From positions 3,162,001 through 3,226,000 of the forward strand of contig NC_071331.1 in NCBI RefSeq assembly GCF_010183535.1: a DNA stretch of 64,000 nucleotides, read 5' to 3'. Positions 23,012 to 33,810 of this stretch are shown one piece after another. This DNA is from Caenorhabditis remanei. Taxonomy: Eukaryota; Nematoda; Chromadorea; Rhabditida; Rhabditidae. Under the pieces are notes generated by a model. The model was given only the letters and a program-made list of their open reading frames with translations. It searched no databases and had not been told where the DNA came from. The position numbers were made by a program, and so were the translations under genes. Each line of letters starts with the position of its first letter. Position 1 is the stretch's first letter.

Positions 23012-23623
23012 AAATGAAATTGATGTCTGAAGCAGAAACATAACTGTTAAATTATAGAATGAGAAAATGTCAACAGTTTTTTTTAAATTTCCATCGAAAG
23101 TATTTTAGTTTTGACTTTTCTCGCAGTTTCATATAAAACACAAAAAGAGAAGGATAAAAACTTGTTAGTAGTATAATTTTTGCACTCTTTCTCAATAATT
23201 CTGAAATGTTTTTCTTCTGCTTCTAATGAATTGAAATCGGATTTATTGAACTTCATTGACTTCCTTTGTGACTTGTTAATAGCAGTGTTTGTCTTCTGCT
23301 TTTAAAGTTTCGAGTTTGATTTCATTGGACGTTTCTTTTTGTTATTCACACCTAAGTTCAGTTTGAGGTTGACTAGGCGTTTTGAAATGTGCTTAAAGTA
23401 TTCATTGTTCCGTTGTTTCTCCCCAATTAATTTCAGTGGACTTTATTACAAAATGTGATAGATTTTTGTGTTTCATCGCATGAGTACAAAGAATGAATAA
23501 AATTTGAAAAGCTAGTTCAGCGAGCTGTTTTAATGGGACTATAAAACAAATCATTATTTTTTTAAATTTGGATAAATTGGGACAGGTAGATTCTTCATCT
23601 AGTAGTTCTTTCACCATAGCTAC

Positions 23624-23691
23624 CTGTTTCAGTAATTAATTTTCAGAACAATTCTGTCTTTGATATTCAATACCCGTGACATACTACGGGC
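23624..23691 (+). ncRNA. Putative 21U-RNA (piRNA) locus at a MITE edge
   Basis: CTGTTTCA at 23624-23631; YRNT (CAAT) T at 23671, spacing 40; predicted 21-mer 23671-23691. Its 3' end runs into a repeat starting near 23680, so the last third of the RNA would be transposon sequence. Confidence 0.65.
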
Positions 23692-23937
23692 CGGATGGCT
23701 ATCCGTTAATGTGCCGCGGGCGGGGAAAAAGTGCCAAAAAACGCGAAAATGGCCGAAAAAGACATTCTAGCCCGGCCCGCGGACGATTAACGAATAGACA
23801 TCCGGCCCGTAGTAGGTCATAGGCATAGAACTCGTCGAGATCTACATTTTGGTATATTTTTCAGCTCATAATATTCATTTTGACGCGAGTTACGAGCCGG
23901 CCCGTGTCGGCCCGTTTCGGCCCGGTTGACAAGTATG
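23680..23937. mobile_element. Truncated copy of the CCTACTACGGGCCGG fold-back family
   Basis: Contains the inner palindrome (ACTACGGGCCGGATG...CATCCGGCCCGTAGTAGG) plus one outer arm ending GGTTGACAAGTATG at about 23937. The other outer arm is missing. A full copy is at 57310-57688 and a diverged one at 60221-60712. Confidence 0.8.
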
Positions 23938-23944
23938 CCAATTT

Positions 23945-24011
23945 CTGTTTCAAGAGTTTTGTAACAAAGATAATCAACTTTAAGTAACATTACTATTTGA
24001 TTTTTGTGATT
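23945..24011 (+). ncRNA. Putative 21U-RNA (piRNA) locus
   Basis: CTGTTTCA at 23945-23952; YRNT (CATT) T at 23991, spacing 39; predicted 21-mer 23991-24011. It begins directly after the repeat that ends at 23937. Confidence 0.68.
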
Positions 24012-24129
24012 ATTACTAGCATTTTCGGTTCCACTTTTCACACTTCTACTAGCTTTTAAAATAATGACTTCAGTTTCCGAAAATTTCATCTTCTCACTTC
24101 TCCATTCCGGTTCCAAAACTTTAATAGTT

Positions 24130-24196
24130 CTGTTTCACCCTCCAGTTATATAGAGAAGTCTTTTCAGTTTTATAATTTTTATTGACTATTCTTTCG
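24130..24196 (+). ncRNA. Putative 21U-RNA (piRNA) locus
   Basis: CTGTTTCA at 24130-24137; YRNT (TAAT) T at 24176, spacing 39; predicted 21-mer 24176-24196. Third + strand locus in 500 bp. Confidence 0.68.
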
Positions 24197-24206
24197 AAAT
24201 GTGTTG

Positions 24207-24355
24207 TCACATTAGCTCGGCACAGTTCTTACAACTGCGCTCCACCGAAATGGCTTTGAAAAGTGACTCTTTTTCTTCGCGTCTCTTAATTCTCCACCTT
24301 GTTTCCCTGAGTTTCAGTTGAGCGCGGCTGTAAGAAACCTGCCGTAGGGACAAAT
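24207..24355. mobile_element. MITE of the ACAACTGCGCTCCAC family
   Basis: The left end TTAGCTCGGCACAGTTCTTA runs into ACAACTGCGCTCCACC; the right end is a diverged complement (GAGCGCGGCTGTAAGAAACC). Confidence 0.6.
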
Positions 24356-24664
24356 TCGCAAAACAACGATATCTCTGCAAACTAGGCCTCCTAATGTCAT
24401 CTTGTACTACAAACCAGAACAATTATCTCAAATCAGGTCTATAATTATGTAGACATGCCCTATAATTCAGCGCCTTTTAGATTCATCATGTGAAACTGAA
24501 CCCTATATTTATGTATCCCACCTCTTTTGCTTTCCATCTTTTTTCTTTTTTCAGTTTTCAAAACTATTTTTTTGAGTTTCATAATCCTATTAAATCGTTT
24601 TCATGAAACAATTCTTTGATTTTCGTCGTTGGCATTTTTTAACCACCTATCATTCCAGGTAACC

Positions 24665-25974
24665 ATGGACCCTGACCTCACACCCAACTGTACCGCCACC
24701 GCTCTAGCGGACGTTGAAAAATCCATGCAATCCTCTCAGATTGCCCTTCAACTCCTAACTCTCCTATTCAGCATTCTCTCCATCGCATTCACCTACCTCT
24801 CAACTTCCCGCTTCCGGTCAAGCCCACTCCCGAAGAATTTGAGGATTCTGATGGGCTTCCATCATATAGCTCTCCTGGTGTATACCATTCCGTTTAGTCT
24901 TAATCAGGTAGAGAATAGACATTTGGAGTGACAGACACACAGACAGATGTTTCATTTCCATTTTTAGGGCTACCACCTAGTCACCCGAATATTCTACTCC
25001 GATTGCGCTCTACTCGTCCCTGTGAGCCGATGTGTAGTCCTTCGTATCTTCCAATCCGCCGCCTCTGTCTGTAAGTATCGTAATCTCTCAAAATCAAGCT
25101 TAATTATCTAATTAAGTTTTCCAATTCTTCTACATTGCCGTTCTTCTCAACACCTTCCTGAACAGCTTCAAGTTCTGGAGCGAATCTCAACACTCGAAAT
25201 GGTTGGGCTTTCTTTGCGTGAGTATATTTTTGAATTTTATGAGGATTATCTGAAAATTTATTGGATTGTAGTGGATTATTGCCGGATATGCGACGTTCCC
25301 GTCGGTTGCCGTCGATCATGAATCGAAGGAGTTCATGCTGAACTGTTCGTCGTTTGAGCATAAGAGGAATAGCGTGCAGAAAATGATATTTTTGGTGAGT
25401 AAGGGGGAGGGGAGACATATGGACAGACAGAAAGACACAGTCACTAGAACATTGGAAAAAAAGATAACTGGACATATATACATCTGGAGAAACAGACAGA
25501 AAACGCAACCGACAAGCATACAGACAAACAGAAATTTAGCGCTTGAAATGGGACGAGTTGGGACGTCCCGCACCCCCCCGTCCCGCGCGTCCTGGATAGT
25601 CATAAAATGGTTAAAAACGAACCCATGTTTTTGAAACTTTGGAAATCGCTTTCCGAGCCCTCCCAAGTAGCAATTTTCAACCTCAATTTTCTATGCCTAG
25701 ATGTAACTTTAGAAACATGGCTTGAATTGCATTTTTGTTCATTTTAACCTGATCTATATAAAAACCCAAGTTTCAAAGACATAGCGTGACTTTGAAAAAA
25801 GTTACAGCTCCTCAATCCATTATTTCTGTTTTCAGCGACCTCTACGCAAGTATCAACCCGTATCTTCTTTGGGTATTCTCAGATTCTCTCAGGAAATATA
25901 TACTTCAACGGCTAGGATTTATCAAGAAAAATAAAAATATCACTTCAGTTACACCTATAACTTTTGTGTTATAA
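24665..25974 (+). pseudogene. Sra-superfamily-like chemoreceptor gene lacking its middle
   Basis: Seven-transmembrane nematode chemoreceptor. Exon 1 (24665-24907) starts MDPDLTPNCTATALADVEKS and spans TM1 and most of TM2 (LQLLTLLFSILSIAF; ILMGFHHIALLVYTI). Exon 2 (24968-25070) carries GYHLVTRIFYSDCALLVPVS and RCVVLRIF. Exon 3 (25117-25217) and exon 4 (25272-25394) join in phase and give TM3-TM4 and the following loop (SKEFMLNCSSFEHKRNSVQK). The last exon (25836-25974) encodes TM7 and the tail (DLYASINPYLLWVFSDSLRK). No exon for TM5-TM6 exists between 25395 and 25835, and the phases no longer match, so about 90 residues have been lost; roughly 234 remain. Placement in the Sra superfamily (sra/srab-like) rests on general pattern only. 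Confidence 0.6.
25488..25495 (-). promoter_or_regulatory. Weak Ruby-type motif variant
   Basis: CTGTTTCT inside the intron of the receptor pseudogene, with a possible YRNT T at 25448, spacing 40. It lies in an ACAGACAG-rich stretch, so it may be chance. Confidence 0.22.
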
Positions 25975-26099
25975 TTGATTTTTCTGTTTTATAAGATTAT
26001 TTTATGAATACGTGCACGGCTAACTGTTGTTTCTCTCGGTGCATGATGTTTAAAAAGTGAAGTCGAGAAGTTTAACGGTCTGACACAATTAATATTTTA

Positions 26100-26790
26100 A
26101 ATAATAATAAATAATTTATCTATCAAAAAAAGAAGTTCCCTTTTTGAAAAATTCATGAAACATGGAAACAAACTACAGCCACCTTCTGAGAATCTAGAAT
26201 GCTATCTTGGATTAAATCGATGTTGTTCATTGCATTGAGTCCATCTGAAACAGTGAGACACTTAAAAAAAATATGAACTACTGTTCCAGTAGCATCAGAT
26301 GTTAGTTTCCCATGACGAGTGTTTGCTCACAATATAAATAAATAGAAATAGAACATTCCGATCATCACTCTATAAACAAGATTCTGGCATCGAAAAAATA
26401 ATTTTAATTTTCTTAATCCGCTACATCAAACACATCTTTTTTATTACAGTTTCAAGCTTCATAAGATAATAACTCCCCGACAGACATCCAATGATCCCAG
26501 ATTTTTAAAAGTTTGATTAATGAAAAAAGTTTTTTTGAATCCCAATCGTATTAAAAAAAGAAGGTACCATTTGAAAAGTGTCTGAAATAAGAAATCAACA
26601 AATTTACAATAATAATAACTGATATTTTCCTCTATGAATCTAGAATGTTTTTCTACTGGTCTATCAAATTGAATCGATGTTGCTCTTAACTTGGGATTTA
26701 TCTAAAACAATGAGGCATGTTTTTAAAAAACTACTGTATCAGTTGCATCAGATATTAGTTTCCCATGACGACTGTTTGCTAACGATGCTG
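26100..26790. repeat. Local direct duplication, about 230 bp, spaced ~450 bp
   Basis: 26100-26345 and about 26560-26790 share blocks such as AATCTAGAATG, AATCGATGTTG and 'TTAGTTTCCCATGACGA' in order. The first copy keeps an exact CTGTTTCA (minus, 26246-26253) with no well-spaced YRNT; in the second copy the octamer has decayed (TAAAACAA). This looks like a dead piRNA locus pair. Confidence 0.65.
26246..26253 (-). promoter_or_regulatory. Ruby-type octamer without a well-placed start
   Basis: Exact CTGTTTCA, but I find no YRNT with T 36-44 nt downstream. Probably a degraded locus or chance. Confidence 0.3.
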
Positions 26791-27182
26791 TTCTCAATGT
26801 ATTAGATTATTTGTTGAAAATCCTCTATTTCAATTATCATTTTGTGATTAACGATTTCTAGAACACTTATTTTCCCTTTCCTTGTACGCTTCTTCACACT
26901 TATTTTTTGAAATCTGACCATTCATTGTCTCGTCAAGCTGAAATTTCTTCTACGGTGGTGATATGCGGGCATTGGTTCGTTTGGATTCCTAGCTTGTTCA
27001 ATTTGCAAGTTCTACTATATGTATTATATTGCGACCGAATAAAAAAAGAAACCTGAAACATTTTTTTGTGTTTCATTACAAAGATAACTCAATTTGAAAG
27101 TATTCACAGTTAATAACATTACAACCGACTGTGTTCATTTATCAAAGACAGCTCTAGGTTCACAATGTATTTCAACCGTTTC

Positions 27183-27248
27183 CTGTTTCAATTATATTTT
27201 AACACAGTTGTAGGTTTCTGGTAGCATTGTCTTTTTTCCCACCTTTAG
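27183..27248 (+). ncRNA. Putative 21U-RNA (piRNA) locus
   Basis: CTGTTTCA at 27183-27190; YRNT (CATT) T at 27228, spacing 38; predicted 21-mer 27228-27248. Confidence 0.65.
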
Positions 27249-27474
27249 TACACCATAAATGCGTTTCTGGTTTTCTGCAAAGTCAAAGTCAAAGTCAAAG
27301 ATTTTCAGCGTTTTATAGTTTATCATTTTTCATTATATCCACCTGTAACACCCTAGACCATTCAACCGGCGGTTTGTCTATCCCCCCAATGAATATACGT
27401 GTAGAGGCAACACGCGGATCGTCTACTTCAGTTTGAGAACTGAAATTTACCCAAACTTTGGAACCGAAATTCTC

Positions 27475-27555
27475 ATAACTGGGAGGCCACTGCAAAAACT
27501 GAATATAGATTCGGAATCAGGGAAACGTCAGCTTTCCGTCGATATATGTCATGAT
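27475..27555. repeat. Fragment of the 1258-1553 MITE family
   Basis: Shares 'CAAAAACTGAATATA' , 'TCGGAATCAG' and 'CAGCTTTCC...GATATATGTCA' in order with one arm of the element at 1258-1553. The other arm is absent. It creates the 105-aa open frame on the + strand, which I do not accept as a gene. Confidence 0.6.
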
Positions 27556-27929
27556 GTGTTTCTCCAAACATTGTGTGAGACATTCACAGTTTGGCACCTT
27601 TGGGGCAATTCGAACGAAATTAGAAGCCCAAGATTGCAAATCGCTAACTCTCTCACTCTTTTTGAAACATTTTTTCTGAGGAAGTGTAGAGAAATGAATA
27701 GTTTTGTGGCAAAAGATCTTACTAAAATGACTAACTATCAGAAAAATTAATCGGCCCCTCTTCTTAAATCACCCTAATAAAACTGTAATTGTTTCCAGAA
27801 TTTTCTGTTGCATATCGGATTTATAATTTGGTCTAATTATTTATTAAATGTTAGAAGGATCACCTTTGCAGGAGACTACATTGACCAAAGTTCTGGAAAC
27901 ATAAACCATCCTACACATACTTCATTTAT

Positions 27930-29171
27930 TCAATCTTTATACAAATTAGGGAACCTATAATTCTCCGTCTCCTGCAGCCAATTATCCTCACTCCACTTTG
28001 TGTTCTTCCTCTCCATCACATGTACCGTATAGGCGTGACGTGACTTATCCGAAGTGTTGGCTTCACTCTTATGAACAACCAATCCATGGATCAGAATCAA
28101 GGATCCCTTGGAAATCGGGATATGTTGGAATTTGGATTGATCGTAGGTTGGACGGGTGCCAATGAATTTGAGGAGTGGGCCCCCGGTGGTGTCATGGGTT
28201 CGGACGAATCGGTAGTCGGAGGTGGAGGTGTCTGGAATTTTATGATAATTTTGAGGATCCAATGAATTTATTTCATTCGAAGCACTTTTGTGACTTTTTT
28301 GAAAGCGTAAAAACAAGAAATCATTTACACAATGCGTTTTCTCAACACCACTACTCCTAGTTTCTATCATGTCCTCGGTAGTATAGTGGTGAGTATCCGC
28401 GTCTGTCACATGCGAGACCCGGGTTCAATTCCCGGCCGGGGAGAAATCTTTTTTTTACCTTTATTTTCTTACCTTTATGACTTCCCGGAATGAACGAAAG
28501 ACATCCATTTTCCACACTCCCCTCATCTATGGCTATCCACACTCCAGTCAAATGATCAATTGGGTCCACTCGAAGAAAAGTAGAATCCACGTGGTCAGTG
28601 ACTGCTCCTCCAATTTTCGGCTGCTTGAAAATATACATACTTTGAACGACTTCTGGCTCCTGGTATCCGATTTCCTCGAAGATTTTTTGAATCTTGGTGT
28701 TGAATGTCATTTTCTTGAAAGTTGTGTCAAGGAAATGAAGACCGTGTCCAATTTTGTTAAGAGCCTTGTCTTTTGGGACCGTAAGCTCTCCATTCTTGTC
28801 AACGGCACCTTCCTCGAAAAAGAATCGGATTTTATCGGAACTGTTGAGGAAGTAGGAGTCGGCGGCGTGCTGGAACATAGAAAATTGAGATTTTAATTCG
28901 AAAAAATGCTATGTTTCAAAAAATTCATTTCAGCATAGGAGCTTTTTCAGTTACATTGAGAATTTTTTTTAAAGAATGTTGAAAAACTGAAATAAAATCT
29001 CACCTTATCCTCATCATACGTTGAAAACACACTTTTTGGGTGCTCCGCCAGATTCATATCATCCACAATTTTGCCGATTGCACCCTTCATTTCCTCAATT
29101 TCCTGATCGTTGAACACATTCTCAATCACCACGAAACCATCCCTCTCGAATTTTTGGCAGAGCTCGAACAT
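27930..29171 (-). CDS. Phytanoyl-CoA dioxygenase domain protein (PHYHD1-like)
   Basis: Fe(II)/2-oxoglutarate-dependent oxygenase of the PhyH family, probably soluble; its substrate cannot be told. Three exons: 29171-29004, 28869-28473 and 28231-27930, all with good junctions (CAG acceptors, GTGAG and GTAAG donors), giving 288 aa, the usual PHYHD1 size. It starts MFELCQKFERDGFVVIENVF, a typical PhyH N-terminus. Metal-binding H149-x-D151 lies in TDHVDSTF; the distal His and the 2OG-binding Arg fit H242 and R253 (HGLVVHKSEAN...SRHAYTVH). The C-terminus (WSEDNWLQ...FPNLY) is also typical. No frame break was seen. Intron 2 (28232-28472) contains a tRNA-Asp gene on the opposite strand. Confidence 0.88.
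28372..28443 (+). tRNA. tRNA-Asp (GTC)
   Basis: 72 nt. The acceptor stem TCCTCGG/CCGGGGA pairs over seven bases (one G-T) with discriminator G. The anticodon stem CGCGT/ATGCG encloses loop CTGTCAC with anticodon GTC. The T-arm holds GGGTTCAATTCCC, and A/B box internal promoter sequences (TAGTATAGTGGTGAG; GGGTTCAATTC) are intact. No intron. A short T-run (TTTTTT) just after gives a Pol III terminator. It lies antisense within intron 2 of the dioxygenase gene. Confidence 0.93.
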
Positions 29172-29786
29172 TTTCAAACTGAAAAATTTGTTTGTATCTT
29201 AGTGAATACAATTGATAATTCAAAATTAATAAAGAAAAGGTAAAACAGTGGAATGTTTTTGCGACGTGAGAAAAATCAATTTGAAAATGCGACGAATGTG
29301 GTCAAATGATAATAGTGGTCAGGTCAACACAGCTATCTTATCACTCGGTGTCATCAAGATGCTTATCAAATCAAGATGACCGATAATTGTTTTTTTATTA
29401 CTATTTGTGATGACGTAAACCAAATAACTTGGAAAGAAAAAATGATGGAATGACGTTCAGAGAATTGCAACAATAGCAATTGTTCAAAGAAGTTTCATTG
29501 GCGATACAGTAAAATTTATATTTTATAACTATTTTAGTTAAAAAAAAACTGCTTAGTATTAGGTTACACAAACAAATAAAAAGCTAGAAACTGAATTAAT
29601 TTTTTCAGTTCATTTTTGAAATGTTTTACTTTTTGAAATTTACTGTTTTATTAACATTAAAAATACACTTTCACTTTATCTAACAACACTCTCGAATTCA
29701 TCAAAAGTGTCTTTTCTCAAATAATACATAGTACTGTAACTGATGTATCCAAAATATATTGTTAACCAATATGAACAAAACATATT
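29172..29786. other. Gene-free stretch upstream of the dioxygenase gene
   Basis: Presumably holds its promoter; no TATA-like or other element stood out, and no repeat was seen. Confidence 0.35.
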
Positions 29787-29855
29787 CTTCCCGGCCGGGA
29801 ATTGAACCCGGGTCTCGCATGTGACAGACGCGGATACTCACCACTATACCGAGGA
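29787..29855 (-). pseudogene. tRNA-Asp pseudogene
   Basis: Inverted copy of the tRNA at 28372. It lacks three bases of the D-arm (TCCTCGGTATAG versus TCCTCGGTAGTATAG), and the acceptor 3' strand reads CCGGGAA, so C2 no longer pairs. The anticodon arm and T-arm are unchanged. Probably non-functional. Confidence 0.85.
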
Positions 29856-30067
29856 CATGATAGAAAATAGGAGTGGGGGTGTTGAGAAAACCCATTGGAA
29901 AAGTGATTTCTTGCCTTTACGTTTTCAAAAAAGTCACAAAAGCACTTCGAATGAAATTAATGCAGTGAGACGCTGAAAGTAAAACTATGGGAAGCTGAGA
30001 AACGTGTTGGGTCGTGAAAACTTGAATTCCTTCCCAAAGTTTCTAGTTTTGCTTCACATAACTTTTC

Positions 30068-30133
30068 CTGTTTCAGAGAAAAAGAATAAAAAAGCAAAAA
30101 TGAATCAGATGTTTGTATCTAGATTCTGATGTT
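30068..30133 (+). ncRNA. Putative 21U-RNA (piRNA) locus
   Basis: CTGTTTCA at 30068-30075; YRNT (TGTT) T at 30113, spacing 38; predicted 21-mer 30113-30133. Confidence 0.65.
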
Positions 30134-30168
30134 ATGTCTGTTGTTAGTGGAATATCATGTCTATCCTT

Positions 30169-30237
30169 AAGTTGTTTTGATCTTTACCACTGATCTTTGC
30201 TTACATACATCTTCAAATTATATAGGGATTGAAACAG
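30169..30237 (-). ncRNA. Putative 21U-RNA (piRNA) locus
   Basis: CTGTTTCA at 30230-30237; YRNT T at 30189, spacing 41; predicted 21-mer 30169-30189. Convergent with the + strand locus at 30068. Confidence 0.6.
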
Positions 30238-30430
30238 AAAGTATTTCTGACAAATTTCCAGAACACTACATACAACTTTGAAAGAGGTCAGTAAGTTTTG
30301 AACACTTCATAGTTGTTAAACCAGAAAACTGGTGCTGTTATGATTGTTTCTAAACATTTCAGTTTCAGCTAATCGATTTTATAATAATTTCATCTAGCCA
30401 TGTACTCATTGTGGGTGTAGCCAAAAGCTG

Positions 30431-30496
30431 ATAAAGAGAAATGCAGAAAAACTGGTTGTGGTGATCACTATGCATTATCTTTATTTCCTGAAACAG
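30431..30496 (-). ncRNA. Putative 21U-RNA (piRNA) locus
   Basis: CTGTTTCA at 30489-30496; YRNT T at 30451, spacing 38; predicted 21-mer 30431-30451. Confidence 0.65.
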
Positions 30497-30639
30497 AAGG
30501 TAATAATTATAAAAATGTTCATTCGATATTTCCGATAATACAGTAACATAGATTTGTTTCGACCAAGATAGTTATAGGCATTTTGTTCCAATTACATATG
30601 TTTTCATTTATTAGCTTTCGTATTAAAATTTGATGTTTT

Positions 30640-30850
30640 TTTGGAAATTTTTTGAAAAAAAAAGTTTTCGAATAAAACTTCAAAATTCAATAAAAAGGTA
30701 AATATGTATAGTAATTTAAGCATTTTTACTCTAAATTTTCAAAAAATTTCAGAAAATTTTGTTACAAAATAAGTACACATTTTTGAATCCAGGCCGGGCC
30801 GGGCCGAGCCGAGAGAAATTTCGGCCCGGCCCGATTTTTGACAAGTATGG
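30640..30850. mobile_element. Partial GGGCCG-family repeat
   Basis: AT-rich spacer, then GC-rich GGCCGGGCCGGGCCG.../...CGGCCCGGCCCG and the family end TTTTTGACAAGTATGG. It closely resembles the right half of the copy at 56285-56605; the left GC arm is missing. Confidence 0.7.
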
Positions 30851-31409
30851 TTTTTTCTTTTTACCACATCAAATGATAACAAGTATTACTGTCATTTTTG
30901 ATAAATTCGAACGGAAAATTCTTTAAATCAGTTTTCAAGAAGCTGAATTTTACTGGTACGTTATAAGAACTTTACTATCTGCAGAGTTACAGCCTTTCAA
31001 TGTAAAATGACTAATCGGATCTATCTAAAAATTGCCAGTTTTCACTTTTCTTGGGGAACCCAGTACAAAAACGATGTCAACTGTTCGATTTGTATCGAAA
31101 TCTCTAGGAAACGACCCTTAGATACTCAGAAACATATTACGGCAGTACTTTCCTCAATAATGTAGTGTTGCCGCAAACATTAATCCAGTTGGATAGTTTT
31201 TCGTTTTCTAACTTTTCTAAAGAAACGGTAGTAATTTACTCATCTAATAATGACAATAATTATTTTAACTTTCGTTCTGCTCGTAAGCGCACACACTATC
31301 TCTTATTATCCCAGGAGCCAGCGCGGCGCGGTCGCGTAGCGTGCTTACACATTCAGAGGAAGAATCAATTGCTGACTTCACTATTTACCTTCATTTTCCA
31401 TAAACCAAA

Positions 31410-31974
31410 ATGAAAATTCTCCGTTTCCCAATGCTAGTAATCAAAGACGTCTTGAAAAACATGGATTCTATCGATTTGTAAGTTATACCATCATCTAATT
31501 AAAGTTTTTGGTTCTTTTTTCAGAATAAACTTATCCCTGGCGTCTAAAAAGATGGGTCACTTGATTTCTCTAGCAGACACTCATCGATTCAAAGTAGACT
31601 TGGAACATTTTCTTATTATTTCCATCAACGAGAAACAATATAACATTCAACTTCCCAAAAATGTATCGAGTCGAGTGACCGTAATGATAACTATTGATAA
31701 CGCATGGCCTGCTAGAGAATGGCTACATATTTATTGGAATAAGAAATGGACTGAACTCCTGGTGCATATCTTACGAGTCTTCAAGAGTCCTTTAACCACA
31801 GTCAATAGCAAATCAATGCCAAATGGAAAATTGATAGAGGCTATTCAGATCTTGTCAGCTGAGCAGTGTGAGATTAAGAAAATGTATATACATCAAGATT
31901 TGCAAAAGAAAAAGTCACTCAGAAACATTATTGAGAGCCTTAATATCACGGAGAGGCTTATAACAACTCGGTAG
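31410..31974 (+). pseudogene. F-box (fbxb-like) gene, truncated
   Basis: F-box proteins link substrates to SCF ubiquitin ligases; this family is hugely expanded in Caenorhabditis. Exon 1 (31410-31477) encodes MKILRFPMLVIKDVLKNMDS and joins in phase (TTTTTTCAG) to exon 2 from 31524, giving IDLINLSLASKKMGHL: a clear F-box of about 40 residues right at the N-terminus, as in fbxb genes. The frame runs 163 residues to a TAG at 31972-31974. The FBA_2-type C-terminal half expected in the family (total near 300 or more) is absent. A GTAGG at the stop might be a donor to a short exon near 32031, but that ends after about 18 residues. Confidence 0.65.
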
Positions 31975-32138
31975 GAATCCAAAAATGTAAGGATAACACT
32001 ATTTTTTTCTCTAGTTTAATTGTAGTTACAGAATGGGAAAGATCACTCGAACAGTCATTGGAGGAGTCCCAAATCAACGGAGGTAGTCATCTGGATTCGA
32101 TTTCTTCTGGAAATTGAATTACATGTTTTATTATGTCG

Positions 32139-33810
32139 ATATAAGACAGGCCAAATTTGAAAATTTTATTTTTTCAACGTGATAAGTTGGTTTTCGCATG
32201 AGAAATGAGCTTTCACAGATTCTTTACTGTCAGAAAACATGAAATTTTAAATGTGAAATTAACCGAGAAGTCCCAGAAAAAAGCCAAGTTATTTTTATTG
32301 TTATTTATTCCAATTCGTCTTGTTTTGTTTTTAAATTGAAGTTATATTTACGTGACCTTATTTATTAGGACAAATGAAAAAAACAGAAAATCACAGAAAA
32401 GACTCAAGGGTCAATTCTGTGGAAAACAACAAAAAAGTGAAGACGTTTTAAACAACGTGAACCAGAAAGAAGTTTTCACAGATTTTCCTCATGAGGTAAA
32501 TCTGTGAAAACAAAAAATTCATTGAAAGGGAGAAATATAACGTGAACTTCGATATCCGATATTGATAACATCCACGTAGGGCTCATCGGAATTTTCGTAT
32601 CGGAGTCAAAAAATAGATAGATAGAAATTCTTGATTAATCTCAGACAACTGCATTTGAGTTGAATAATCTGGAAATTGATAATTGAAATCTGCCGATTTC
32701 TTAAATGACTCACCTCTCGAAACTTGGAATTTTCAGCTTTCTCCCAAATAAAAACATAAAGAATCCACTCGTAAATATAGTTCAAGATAAAGTGACTTCT
32801 GAAATCATCTGAAATTGATGCTCCTCACCTTCTTCTCATCATCTGTCAGACAGAACCATTAAAAGCACAAACTCACACTACCAGAAAAAGTTGGAATGAA
32901 TTGAAAAAATATTATTTGGGGCATTTTTTCGAATTTACGTGACTTTTTGTCCGTTGTTAAGAATTCATTCCAACTTTTTCTGGTGGTGTCTGTTTGTGTT
33001 TTTTTAATCGTTCTGTGTGACAGATGATAAGAAGAAGGTGAGGAGTATAAATTTCAGATGATTTCAGAAGTAACTTTAACTTGAACTATTTTTACCAGTG
33101 GATTCTTTATATTTTTATTTGGGAGAAAGCTGAAAATCCCAATTTTCAAAAAGTGAGTCATTTAAGAAATCAACAGATTTCAGTTATCAATTTTCAGATT
33201 AGACCACTCGGATGCAGTTGTCTGAGATTAATCAAGGATTTCGACCTATCTATTTTTGAAGAAAACTCCGATGATACGAAAATTCCGATGAGCTCTACGT
33301 GGATGTTATCAATATCGGATATCGAAGTTCACGTTCTATTTCTCCTTTTCAATAGATTTTGTAATTTCACAGATTTACCTCGTGAGGAAAATCTGTGAAA
33401 ACTCCTTTCTGGTTCACTTTTTTTTTTAATTGTCTTCACTTTTTTGTAATTTTCCACAGAATTTACTCTTGAGTCTTTTCTGTGATTTTGTTTATTTTCT
33501 CATTTCTGTTCACATTTTCTCCTCTGGAGACTATTCTGTGGATGTGTTTTGAATAAATGAAAAGTTGAAGGTCACGTTATTATAATTTCAATCGAAACTA
33601 AAACGAAATAAATTTAATTTAATCGAACAAAAAACCATTTCTCTCACTATTTCAATAAATGAAGTAGCGAATCATAAATTAAGAGAATTATCTTATAATA
33701 ATTTAGAAAACACGTGATTTGAGGTTTTCTGTGAGAAAACCACGTTTTCGCCATTGAACGCGTTAATTTTTTTCAAATTTTGAAATTTTGAAATTTAGCC
33801 TGTCTTATAT
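32139..33810. mobile_element. 1.67-kb inverted repeat (fold-back)
   Basis: The ends are ATATAAGACAGGC and its complement. Arms of about 0.8 kb match throughout (for example GTGAACCAGAAAG, 'CACAGATT...CCTCATGAGG', 'GAATTCCGATGAGC'-type blocks, 'CTCACCTTCTTCTCATCATC') and meet near 32975. No coding capacity beyond arm-derived ORFs. Transcription across it would give a long double-stranded hairpin. Confidence 0.87.

Larger units (their letters stand above)
28265..29965. repeat. Inverted segmental duplication carrying a tRNA-Asp
   Basis: 28265-28443 and 29787-29965 are inverted copies. Both share TTCATTCGAAG(T/C)..., 'CTTTTGTGACTTTTTTGAAA', 'GGTTTTCTCAACAC' and 'TTCTATCATGTCCTCGG'. The first copy is in the dioxygenase intron, so the second copies intron DNA plus the tRNA to a place about 0.6 kb beyond the gene's start. 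Confidence 0.85.

Noticed and set aside
27433..27750. 105-residue open frame on the + strand
   Set aside because: Its first part is a MITE fragment and the rest has no coding features.
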